This document shows positions 31,240 through 40,744 of a stretch of DNA of 64,000 nt, in pieces; the stretch's first letter is position 1; each line of letters opens with the position of its first letter. The notes below the pieces were generated by a model. That model did not search any database. It was not told the origin of the DNA and was given only the letters and a program-made list of their open reading frames with translations. Source of the stretch: Lactarius indigo (taxonomy: Eukaryota; Basidiomycota; Agaricomycetes; Russulales; Russulaceae); contig JAFKAC010000027.1 of NCBI GenBank assembly GCA_025766275.1, positions 620,001-684,000 on the forward strand. The letters are read 5' to 3'. Both the position numbers and the translations under genes were made by a program.

Positions 31240-34200
31240 ACCCGTCAGTCTGGGTGAGGGCTCTTCAATGTAATTCTGTAATTGTGACAACGCGCTATCG
31301 ATCTATGCGAATTCCAGTAACCGTCCATACGAATTACCAAACGACTGAAACAAACGCGCTAGTTGACTCTGGCGCAACCGACAACTTCATCCGACCCAGC
31401 TTGGCCAAAAGAGCGGGTATCCAGACACAGCCACTAAATATACCTCGCAAGATATGGAATATAGACAACACGGAAAACAAAGCTGGGTTAATCACTCATT
31501 ATGTTAACCTAGAAGTGAAAACACGGGGGCAGATAAAGCAAATGACCTTCCTGGTTACCGACCTTGGAAGCGAAGACATGGTGCTGGGCTATCCGTGGCT
31601 AAGCGCATTCGAACCAACAATCAGCTGGGCCACTGCCACCATACACCCCGACATGCAGCCGGTCATATTAGCAACTACCGAAGCATTGCTATCAACAACG
31701 ACCATTCGAGCCCTCATTGTGGCCGAAAAGGAGGATATTGTGCGAGAACTGGAAGAAGAAACATTCGCTAGAGCCACCACCTCGACGGAGTTGGCCATAC
31801 AGGCGAAACAGCAACAAACGGCAGCAGTGCTTCCTCAAGAATACGCAATGTTTACCAGACTTTTCAACGAGCAAGCCTCGCACCGCTTCCCCCCGGCAAG
31901 GCCGTGGGATCATGCAATAGATTTCAAACCGTCCGCGCCGGCCGCCATCGACTGCAAGATATATCCTATGACCCAAAAAGAAGAGGGCGAACTCAAGGAG
32001 TTTCTGGAGGAAAAGCTAAAGCAGGGGTATTTGCGCCCTTCTATCTCCCCGTACGCATCCTCCTTCTTCTTCATTAAAAAGAAGGATGGGAAACTACGAC
32101 CGGTGCAGGACTACCGGGTCATCAATTCCCACACCATTCGAAATCAGTATCCGCTACCGCTAATCCAGGACCTCATCCTTGACCTCAGCAACGCCCACAT
32201 CTATACGAAGCTCGACATCCGATGGGGTTACAATAACATATGTATCCGCGACGGCGACCAGGAAAAGGCAGCGTTCAAAACTAAGTTCGGCCTCTTCGAA
32301 CCCACGGTCATGTTCTTCGGACTCACAAACTCCCCCGCCACCTTCCAAGCCATGATGAACCACATCTATCGCGACACGATAGCAAAGCACGGACGACTGG
32401 GCACTACCATACGTGTCTACATGGATGATATTGGTATCGCTACCCACTTCGATCACGATCTAGCGGCCCATGTAGACGCTGTTCGCGATGTCTTGCGTGT
32501 TGCACAGGAACACGATCTCTACTTCAAACTAGAGAAGTGCCTGTTCCATCAACCGCGGATGGATTACCTGGGGGTAATCCTTGAGAAGGGGGTGACCCGA
32601 ATGGACCCTGTAAAAGTTCAAGGTATCAAAGACTGGCCAACGCCAACAAAAGTCAAAGATGTCCGTTCTTTCCTCGGCTTCTGTAACTTTTACAGACTCT
32701 TTATCCGTGGTTTCGCAACTCACGCCAAGCCACTCACCAAGCTGACACGAAAGGACGAAGAATGGCGATGGACTGAAGAAGAAGAAAAGGCGTTCAACAC
32801 CCTAAAAAGTCTCGTAACGGAGGAACCGGTGCTAGCACACCCCATCCTTCAAGATCCATTCGAGCTAGAAGTAGACGCTTCGGGCTACGCGGTGGGAGCC
32901 GTATTGTTGCAAAAGAAGTCTGACAGCAAGCGACACCCCATAGGTTACTACTCGGCGACGCTCTCCGAAGCCGAAAGAAATTACGACATCTACGACCTAG
33001 AGCTGCTCGCGATAGTCAAGGCCCTACGGAACTGGCGACCACTCCTCACAGGTGCCCCCCACAAGATTAAAATCTATTCGGACCATCTGAACCTACAATA
33101 CTGGAAGTCACCGCAAAAGATCAGCAGGCGAGTCGCCAGGGAAGTACTCGAACTTTCTGAATACGACTTCGAAATTCATCACATTAAGGGAAAGAACAAC
33201 GGACGGGCAGATGCACTGTCGAGACGACCGGATTACGACCAGGGAATCGAGGACAACAGCGAAGTAGTGGTCCTACCCCCCGAAGTCTTTGTACGAACCC
33301 TTAACACCGCGCGCACCTTCATCGCAAACCCAAATCTACTACAACCACGCCACCAGCAAGACGAGGAGGTGATCAAGATATGGGTCGACCCTCATCACCT
33401 CAAGAAAATACAGGGAGAATGGTATAAGGACGGCAGGTTCGTAATCACAGGGCCGGCGTCGACTCAACATGTACTAATACACGACCATCACGATTTGCCA
33501 ATACACGGTCATCCGGGAATCGCAAAAACCCAATGCATCCTGGAGAGACACTACTGGTGGCCGCGACTCCGGAGAGACGTATACGAATACGTGCAAGGCT
33601 GCGCAGAGTGCCAAAGGAATAAAGTCAACACGAGGCCCATACGAGCCGCGCTGCATCCCATCACACCAATACTGGAAGCCATGCCGTTCCACACAGTGGC
33701 GGTAGACTTCATCACCAAACTCCCCGTCTCCAAGGGGTACGACAGTATACTGACTGTCACAGACCACGATTGCAGCAAGGCCTCAATCTTCATCCCATGT
33801 CGAGAAGAAATCACCGCAGAAGAAACAGCGATTCTGTACGTCGCCCAGGTGTTCAAACGCTTCGGGTTGCCGCGCAAGATAATAAGCGACCGTGACCCCC
33901 GCTTCACGTCCAAGTTTACCAGAGAAGTATGCCGCATTCTGGGGATTCAACAGAACATATCAACCGCATACCATCCGCGTACCGATGGACAGTCCGAACG
34001 AACTAACCAGTGGCTGGAACAGTACCTACGCTTTTGGGTAAACGAGCGGCAAGACAACTGGGAAGCTTATCTACCAATCGCCAAATTTGCGCACAACAAC
34101 TGGCCACATGAACACACCAAAGAGTCGCCATTTCAACTTCTGATGGGGTATAACCCACAAGCAGACTGGACGGATAAGCCATCTCCCATTCCCCTCGCGA

Positions 34201-35948
34201 CCGCGCGACTGACACAGCTGAAAGAAGCTAGAGACAACGCCCAACGCCTCATAAAGAAGGCGCAAGAGTCATGGGTGCGCAACAAAGATACGCCCAAGTT
34301 CAGCATCAACGACCTCGTATGGCTCGAGGGCAAACATCTTCGAACCAATCAGCCTACAGCGAAATTAGCGGCACGACGCCACGGACCCTTTCGGGTGGTA
34401 CAGGTGATGTCCCCTTACAATTATCGATTGGAACTTCCCACGCAGTGGAGTATCCACCCAGTGTTTCATATCGATCTCCTCACGCCATACAAGCAAACTT
34501 CCTTACACGGGGAGAACTTCACACGACCACCGCCCGAACTGATAGACGGAGAAGAGGAATACGAGGTCGAGGCCATTCTAGACACTCGGCATTTCGGCAG
34601 AGGAAGATGCCTCCAATATCTGATCAAATGGAAGGGGTACCCAGACTCGGAGAACCAGTGGGTTAACAAAGACGACGTCTTCGCGCCGGAAGCGCTCCGC
34701 CTGTATCAGGAAGCGCAAACCCACGGTAGAAGAGATAAAGTGGGGGTCGCCCGGACAGAGGACAGTCACCCCCTCCTCCTTCGCTCAGCCATTACTCTTA
34801 TGCCCACTTCTCCACTACGACATGTCACACAGGCGCAGCTCCTCGACTCCCTCGCAGAAGACGCCCGCGCCCTCTTGGCAGAGGACGACGACACCGAAGT
34901 TCCCAACACTCAGCTTACGCCATGGACGCCTCTTACACCAGCAGAGGGGCCCATCACCGCACAAGAATGGGTCAATGTCGTCACCAGATTCCCAGACCCG
35001 ACGACCGCCCCCGACGACGACCGAGCCGTCGTCCACGTCTTCCGAAACAATAGCGGCGAACGTGAGCCCATCGCCGCTATCCCCCCAAGCGACGACCTCA
35101 TCGGCGTTTGCGGAGTTTTCCCGAGCAACGACCAGCGTTCAAGCGCTGATGGAGTACGAGTTGGAGGGTTGGAAGAGGGTAGCGGCAGCGTGGCAGAAGG
35201 AACAGCTGGACTCAGCAGCGGCCCGACTGAGGGAGATGCGCGAGCGACGGCAGCGATGGCGGCAGCTGAGGCTGGCCATGACGACGAAGATTATTACCCG
35301 GCGAGACACTCCTTCCTTCGAACGAAACGCGACCCTGATAATCCCCTCGTCACGCCCTGGCTCGTCCACTCCGACGGGTCCCCCATGTATCGAGGACGTG
35401 TGCGCGTGCCTGGTGCCGCCGATCACCGTCCGTTCACCGCCGCCGAGGACCCCGCGCATGTCATTGCGCCTGAAGGGTTCCGGGCGAACCGACGACCCCA
35501 TCACATTCGATACCCCATCACCGGGCCAGACAGAGTAGAGAGGGACGCGTCGCATGTCCAGATCATCGGGGGAGCGGACCCCCTCATACTAGGAGTTATA
35601 CCGGGCTCGCCACACGTCTATGGTAAGCCCTTTTACGCTGAGCCGCACGTATCCGCAGCGCTCCGCCCCACGTATCCACACGAAGACCTCGTCGTCTTCG
35701 AGGCAGACAAGATCACCGACCGCGCGCTCAATCGTATTAACGATGAGTCGCTCACTGCCGAAGTTACACGCTTCCGCGCGGCTAGCTACGAGCTGGATCA
35801 ACTTCGGGCGAGGGTGAGTCAGCTTCGCGCGATGATCGAATGCGCACAGGACGACCAACGCGATGCCATCTACCGTTTGGAGCGTGCCACTGCATTAGAG
35901 CGCATTGCCGATGAACAGCGCGAATGGCCGGCCCGCGACTTTCGGTGA
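31209..35948 (+). CDS. pol: G2 Pol
   Basis: 1579 codons, -1 frame, with the same domain order as G1 Pol: protease DSGATDNF, reverse transcriptase with VYMDD, RNase H, HHCC and D,D-35-E integrase, chromodomain (LIKWKGYPDSENQWV), and the C-terminal extension ending EWPARDFR. The slippery heptamer is at 31221-31227 and a central purine tract GAGAAGGGGG at 32583-32592. No disabling change seen. Confidence 0.93.
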   Translation: MGKRGFSGRLNPSVWVRALQCNSVIVTTRYRSMRIPVTVHTNYQTTETNALVDSGATDNFIRPSLAKRAGIQTQPLNIPRKIWNIDNTENKAGLITHYVNLEVKTRGQIKQMTFLVTDLGSEDMVLGYPWLSAFEPTISWATATIHPDMQPVILATTEALLSTTTIRALIVAEKEDIVRELEEETFARATTSTELAIQAKQQQTAAVLPQEYAMFTRLFNEQASHRFPPARPWDHAIDFKPSAPAAIDCKIYPMTQKEEGELKEFLEEKLKQGYLRPSISPYASSFFFIKKKDGKLRPVQDYRVINSHTIRNQYPLPLIQDLILDLSNAHIYTKLDIRWGYNNICIRDGDQEKAAFKTKFGLFEPTVMFFGLTNSPATFQAMMNHIYRDTIAKHGRLGTTIRVYMDDIGIATHFDHDLAAHVDAVRDVLRVAQEHDLYFKLEKCLFHQPRMDYLGVILEKGVTRMDPVKVQGIKDWPTPTKVKDVRSFLGFCNFYRLFIRGFATHAKPLTKLTRKDEEWRWTEEEEKAFNTLKSLVTEEPVLAHPILQDPFELEVDASGYAVGAVLLQKKSDSKRHPIGYYSATLSEAERNYDIYDLELLAIVKALRNWRPLLTGAPHKIKIYSDHLNLQYWKSPQKISRRVAREVLELSEYDFEIHHIKGKNNGRADALSRRPDYDQGIEDNSEVVVLPPEVFVRTLNTARTFIANPNLLQPRHQQDEEVIKIWVDPHHLKKIQGEWYKDGRFVITGPASTQHVLIHDHHDLPIHGHPGIAKTQCILERHYWWPRLRRDVYEYVQGCAECQRNKVNTRPIRAALHPITPILEAMPFHTVAVDFITKLPVSKGYDSILTVTDHDCSKASIFIPCREEITAEETAILYVAQVFKRFGLPRKIISDRDPRFTSKFTREVCRILGIQQNISTAYHPRTDGQSERTNQWLEQYLRFWVNERQDNWEAYLPIAKFAHNNWPHEHTKESPFQLLMGYNPQADWTDKPSPIPLATARLTQLKEARDNAQRLIKKAQESWVRNKDTPKFSINDLVWLEGKHLRTNQPTAKLAARRHGPFRVVQVMSPYNYRLELPTQWSIHPVFHIDLLTPYKQTSLHGENFTRPPPELIDGEEEYEVEAILDTRHFGRGRCLQYLIKWKGYPDSENQWVNKDDVFAPEALRLYQEAQTHGRRDKVGVARTEDSHPLLLRSAITLMPTSPLRHVTQAQLLDSLAEDARALLAEDDDTEVPNTQLTPWTPLTPAEGPITAQEWVNVVTRFPDPTTAPDDDRAVVHVFRNNSGEREPIAAIPPSDDLIGVCGVFPSNDQRSSADGVRVGGLEEGSGSVAEGTAGLSSGPTEGDARATAAMAAAEAGHDDEDYYPARHSFLRTKRDPDNPLVTPWLVHSDGSPMYRGRVRVPGAADHRPFTAAEDPAHVIAPEGFRANRRPHHIRYPITGPDRVERDASHVQIIGGADPLILGVIPGSPHVYGKPFYAEPHVSAALRPTYPHEDLVVFEADKITDRALNRINDESLTAEVTRFRAASYELDQLRARVSQLRAMIECAQDDQRDAIYRLERATALERIADEQREWPARDFR
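34822..35538 (+). CDS. Overlapping ORF in the G2 pol 3' region
   Basis: 238 codons, +1 relative to pol, starting at the same ATG as in G1. The coiled-coil part differs from G1 at about 2 of 48 residues, against about 8 of 48 in the pol frame over the same bases. See the G1 copy. Confidence 0.5.
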   Translation: MSHRRSSSTPSQKTPAPSWQRTTTPKFPTLSLRHGRLLHQQRGPSPHKNGSMSSPDSQTRRPPPTTTEPSSTSSETIAANVSPSPLSPQATTSSAFAEFSRATTSVQALMEYELEGWKRVAAAWQKEQLDSAAARLREMRERRQRWRQLRLAMTTKIITRRDTPSFERNATLIIPSSRPGSSTPTGPPCIEDVCACLVPPITVRSPPPRTPRMSLRLKGSGRTDDPITFDTPSPGQTE

Positions 35949-35979
35949 GCCTGGGGTCTCACGCTAGAAAAGGGGGTGA

Positions 35980-36449
35980 TGTTACGTTTCGACTTGAACC
36001 CTTACTGTACCGGTTGCAGCTACGGCGGTAAGGTATATTAGTTGCGGACTTACTTACGATAGCGCGGTGATACGGCAGTACGATAGGAGATACGGTACTG
36101 ATAGCTGAGGATGGACGCCACTGATACTAGTACTAGTAGTACTAGGGTTTGAGATACTTACGCGATACGTTGGACGCTACCTACGGAGACTCATAGCAGC
36201 GCTTCTAAGCCTGCTAGTTTGTGTATTTAAACTGTCTCGCGAAGACCAAGATACGCCATCTTGGTCTTCTTGAATCGTCACTTGTTTCTCTCTTTCTCTA
36301 TTTCCCCTTCCCTGTCGCCTTCTCAGAAACAGTGCACCTTCGAGTGTTCACTATTATCTACGCTTGGACCTCCGTGTCTTCAAGGCATCCGCTAAGTTGT
36401 TACCGCCTCCACAGAGCTCAAGTCGAGCTAACATCGTGACGACGTTACA
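35980..36449 (+). repeat. G2 3' LTR
   Basis: 470 bp, preceded by polypurine tract GAAAAGGGGGTGA (35967-35979) and followed by TTGGA. One G-to-A change in the terminal hairpin relative to the 5' LTR. Confidence 0.95.
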
Positions 36450-36542
36450 TTGGAGCTTGTACTCCCGCTCGATTGACTGACTTGATACAGGTCGTATCCA
36501 ATGCCCCTGTAGTGGCGTTACATTAAGTCTAGTCTCTACACT

Positions 36543-38008
36543 GTGGCTCTCACCAGCCGAAGCCGAACCAAGTTTGTCCAGGAGTACCTGGAATGACACT
36601 TGGACGATGACCTCCGATCCTCGATCAAAGGAACGGCCATCTGGAGGAACACCCCTCACGACACAGGCTACTACGTCTTCGACTCTGACAAAAACACCTA
36701 CGAACCTATCGAATATATCGAGGACCAACACATCTGGGCCTACGTAGCTTACTCAGACAAAAAGAACTCTTGGTACTCAATCAAACCAGTACCCGCGTCC
36801 TTTGGACTCGGACCAGGAAAAGCACGAATACAAGGTCTTGACGTCGACTCTGACGTCGCAGAATCCGATTCAGACAACCCAGACCCCACCCTTACACCCA
36901 CTATCACCAGAGCAGTTGATTTCGTATCATATGCCGACATGTCCACCACCCAAACCCAACTTGCAACCACCCTCACTGTCATGCCTCTGCGGGGACGTGG
37001 TCTTCTGTAATGGCTTCCTGTCACGTGGCAGTTGACAGCCAAGTCGGATCGGCACTGTATGCAACGACTCCTAAGGTCCTCTGTAACAGCTCCTATGCTG
37101 AGGTAGCTGAGTCTGTGGCGATCCCCCTATGCTGAGGTGGGAAGGTCCTTCTGTAACAGCCCCTTGTGTTAAGGTGACTGAGTCTGTAGCAATGGACGAG
37201 CTCGGTGGCCTAAGTCCAAAGGTCACGTGTCACTGGGCTGACCAGTAAGACAGAAGAAGATAAGAGCGAAGTCAAGGAGAAGCCTGCACAGAGGCCAAAA
37301 GGGGAATGACCCAAAAGGATAAGGATCAAGGGTCAAGGGTTCAGGGTCAAGGGGCTTGAGTGCTGAAGGGACTGAGGCACTCAAGGAGTCAATGGAGATA
37401 CAACGCAGATAGTTGATTAAGCCAAAGCTAAGGAGCTAAGGCGCACTACAGGGTTCCTTAAATAGTACAGGATTGCGCCTGAGCACGTAGTGCTACTGGT
37501 TGCTATAGATAGAGTAAGTGTGCTGGAAAGATGGTGTCAACATCGTGCAAGATGGTGTCATGCCAGCAAGGCAGGAGAAGAGTGAACAAGAATAGCACAG
37601 AAGGTGCTAGCACAATCAGATCAAGAGAAGTGTGGTCTCGAAAGGTAACTACCAACAAAGGGAACAGAGATGGGTCAGATAAGGTAGAGGGGAAAGATGG
37701 CAGGGAGGTTCATGACACTCACCCAGTCAGGAAGCGGTCAACCCAGTGGAGGAACGTCCTCCTCTACGGCTGCTCCAAGTGGTGGAGGACATTCTATGGG
37801 AGGAAGTGCACCGGCAGGCGGAAGCGGCCCTCCGGGAGGCCCAGGAAGCCATCATGGAGGCAGTGCGCCTGGAGGTGGAGGTGGTGCGCCTGGAGGTGGA
37901 GGTGGTGCGCCTGGAGGTGGAGGCGGTGTGCCTGGAGGTGGAGGCGGTGTGCCTGGAGGTGGAGGCGCAGCTGCAGGAGGAGGAGGTGCAGTCCCAGGAC
38001 CCCTTAAC
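36543..38008 (+). pseudogene. gag: Y1 gag, 5' part
   Basis: Follows the Y1 5' LTR and primer-binding site (AAGTCTAGTCT at 36525-36535). Begins at GTG like Y3 Gag (45846). TGA at 36594-36596 replaces CGA of Y3. The frame runs to ATTLT, is broken by a 741-bp LTR (36977-37717), then resumes through a Gly-rich array of about five GAPGGGG/GVPGGGG repeats (37860-37970). It stops at 38008, where the inverted Y LTR begins (duplication TTAAC). The rest of this gag is at 45228-44311 on the minus strand. Confidence 0.85.
36977..37717 (+). mobile_element. 741-bp solo LTR of a third family
   Basis: TGTCATGCC ... GTTCATGACA with 5-bp duplication CTCAC (36972-36976, 37718-37722). Removing it restores Y gag. 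A tandem pair of about 60-bp segments (CTGTAACAGC ... GAGTCTGT) lies at about 37080-37190, and a TTAAATA box near 37459. No coding region and no second copy in the window. Confidence 0.8.
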
Positions 38009-39213
38009 TGTAACGCCACTACAGGGGTGTTGGATACGACCTGTATCGAGTCAGTCAGTCGAACGGGAGTACAAGCTCCAAGGCTTGACTTCAGTAATGA
38101 TTGTTGATAAGTGACCCTTGCGCACTTAGCGGCTCTAACGGACCAGACTTACAGATATGGACTGCTGTAGATTAATTAGGACCGCTCTAGATTAGATTTG
38201 ATTTTAATCTGTACAATCTAAGACTTCTATGACATCACTGTACAATGACATCATATGGACTACTCCGGACTCTTCATTGTACTCCTCCCTTTGTTCCCTT
38301 TCTAGCGTTATCTTTATTGTGATGTCACTATGATATCATCTTAGTCTGGACTCTCTTTGTTCTTGCGCTCCTTGTTCTCCATTAGCACACTCCTTTGTCC
38401 CACATGTAGAACAACGTCCCTTGTATTGTGTGACCCTATGTTACTTCTCTTGTAGTAGTGTCACTCCTCTGTATAGTATAAGTAGTAGGCTTGTACGCTC
38501 CTGGTCCACATCAGTTCCTTACTGCTCTGTGTGCCAGGTATGTCTTATTCCCTCAATTGTAACATCAGTTCCTCACTGCTCTGTGTGCCAGATTACCATC
38601 TAGCTTCTACTGCTTGACTTTCTGTTTGCTGCTTCCAGCCACTCCTCATATCTCACCACAGAACACTTTGTTCCTCTGTGAGTATGTCCTCTTAGTGTGC
38701 TGTTCATCAATGATGATGCACAAGGATCACAAGGACTCAAGTCACTTGGATCGTAGAGGAAGGCTAAAACTCGAAGGTCTAGCAAAGGCAGGGTTCGTGA
38801 GACAGAGAGCACACAAAGGTGTTCCGCTTTAGATGAGTGTAGTATTACACAAGAAGTCTAGTCTACCATACAAGCTAGGTATGACTAGGTTTAAATAGAG
38901 GTGAGTTTGTATGGCTACCGCAAACAGATGGCGCCATCGCTGAATCGAGGGACAAAGGAATAGACATAAGGGGAACAAAGCATAGACATATGGAGAACAA
39001 AAGGTGAATCACGCGGAGTCGCGCGTGAGTGAGAACAAGTCGGAAACTAACACATGTCAAGCTTTATCAGAGAAGATCATCGATAAGCAGGGCGCATGAT
39101 AGGAACCGGGTAATCGTAAAGTCCGCGTAATCGTACAGGGCTCGTATAGTATCGGGGATGGATTATTAGAAAGAAAAAAGAAGAAAGAACGAGTCCAATG
39201 GAAATTCGTAACA
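38009..39213 (-). repeat. Y3 LTR (minus strand), split by a copia solo LTR
   Basis: 592 bp once the C solo LTR at 38102-38709 is removed. Plus-strand reading starts TGTAACGCC and ends GAAATTCGTAACA. It pairs with the LTR at 45234-45825 by shared variants (GAATTTCC start, GTGCATCATCATTAC). The flank TTAAC is at 38004-38008. The polypurine tract of this copy is at 39214-39230. Confidence 0.9.
38102..38709 (+). mobile_element. Solo LTR, copia family C (608 bp)
   Basis: TGTTGATAAG ... TGTTCATCA with duplication ATGAT (38097-38101, 38710-38714). The empty site is visible in the sister LTR near 45730. Confidence 0.95.
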
Positions 39214-39247
39214 TTACCCCCCGTCTTGGTCTGAAGACGCCTTGACT

Positions 39248-40723
39248 TCAGGACTCTGGGTCGACAAGATCGTAGATGTCGGCGTCGAGGTCATTCTCCG
39301 GCCATGGGGATATGTCGGTCCGGCAGTAATGAGTTTTGAGGAAAAAGAGGGGTCCACGCTTCCTGCACTTGCGACACATTTCGTACTGCGGGCATCGGAT
39401 CTCATTGTGATCGGCGTTGGTGCGGAAGCATCGTCCGCACCATCTCCCTTGAGTCTCAGCGGCGATGGTTGGGGGCTCTGGGACCATGAGTGAAGTGGAC
39501 GCCTCGGTGCTTATTGCCTGTCGAATATGTTCATCTGCTTGGGAGGTGGTGATAACTTCCACGACCATCCCCGCACGACGAAATATGCACCGATAGGATT
39601 GGTGCTCTTGACTTTGGCAATGTCGACAGGCTGGGCGTGGTCTAGTGGGACAGTCGCGTACAAGATGATGGGGACTACCACAGTGGTAGCAGCGTTGGCG
39701 GTGAGGTTTATCAGCGAGGCGGGGGAATTCTAATGGTCCTCCTTGTCGTGGGGAGAAGGGGATGGCATAATGCGAGTGTCGAAATGGGGTTGGTAATGCT
39801 GTCATTCGCGCGTATTCGTTGCCAATGATGGCAAGGGCCCCTGCGTACTGGAGTCGTCTCTTAGTACTAGCCAGCATTAGGTCCACCATAAGTCACTCCG
39901 ACCGTAGCTTGCGTGCGTCTTCCTCTAGTCTCTCGCACTTCTCGTCGATCTCCTTGAGCGCGAGAAGCCCAGTGCACAGCCTAGTGACTTCAGCTGTGAG
40001 ACGTGGGGAGTTGAGCTCGATGAGGGTTTCGTCTAGGGCGCAGGTGCGAATGTCATGGGGGTCAAAGAACTGAAGTTGCTCGGCTGTGAAGGGGGGCGCC
40101 GAGACATTGGGCCTAAGTGACGAGAGATAGACTGTCTCCCCATAGTGTGGTTGCCTAGCCCCCATCATTCCCACTACCTCAGTGAATCCCTTGCGATAGT
40201 AGATATACTTCGCAGTGTTAGATCCACTGTCGGGTAGTGGGATCTGTAGGGGGTAATACTTTGGGGTGCCTGGTATGTTAGGGAAGAAGGGAGCACCCGG
40301 ATCGTCAGTGTCTTCTGGAGGGGAATCAGGTCGGTTGTAGTCGATGGGCGTGTGTATGCGGACTGGGGTGAAAGGTTCTAGTGGTGGTGGGGGAGTGGAT
40401 GGTGCGGACGACGGGGGTAACAGTATCGGTGGAGGAGTGGGTGATCGTTGAGGAGGAGGAGTAGGAGAGTATTGTCCTTCTTCTGGTGTGGATGGAGTGA
40501 GCTCCCCCGGTTCCCGTTCGAGGGTGTAGGGTGGAATGGTTACAGTGGGTTGTGGAGAGGGCGGTAGTGATAGGCGGGGGATGTCTGAAAGGTTAATAGT
40601 GACAATCCCTCGTTCGAGGGTGGCTTCGAGCTGCGGGTTGTTGAGAACGTGGACGAGGGTAGTGTCGGAGACTGGTGTGTTGGTCATTGTGGGGCTGGAG
40701 GCTATGGGGGTGCAGTCGTTCAT
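39248..40723 (-). pseudogene. Y ORF3, minus-strand copy
   Basis: Second copy of the accessory ORF3 (intact at 51042). It opens MNDCTPIASS and reaches KLRSE, where TGA (39893-39895) replaces the CGA of the intact copy. It then continues in frame through the zinc-knuckle region to VDPES. A few percent diverged from the plus-strand copy. After the inversion this end probably belongs to Y3. Confidence 0.85.
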
Positions 40724-40744
40724 AGTTTTATATCGTTCGGCCAG

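Larger units (their letters stand above)
28690..36449 (+). mobile_element. G2: complete Ty3/gypsy chromovirus
   Basis: 7.76-kb element in the 5' LTR of Y1. LTRs 28690-29159 and 35980-36449, both 470 bp, with about two differences (one at 28766/36064, one in the terminal hairpin). Target duplication TTGGA (28685-28689, 36450-36454). All frames are open, so it is young and possibly competent. Same family as G1 but with an LTR about 60 bp shorter. Confidence 0.95.
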
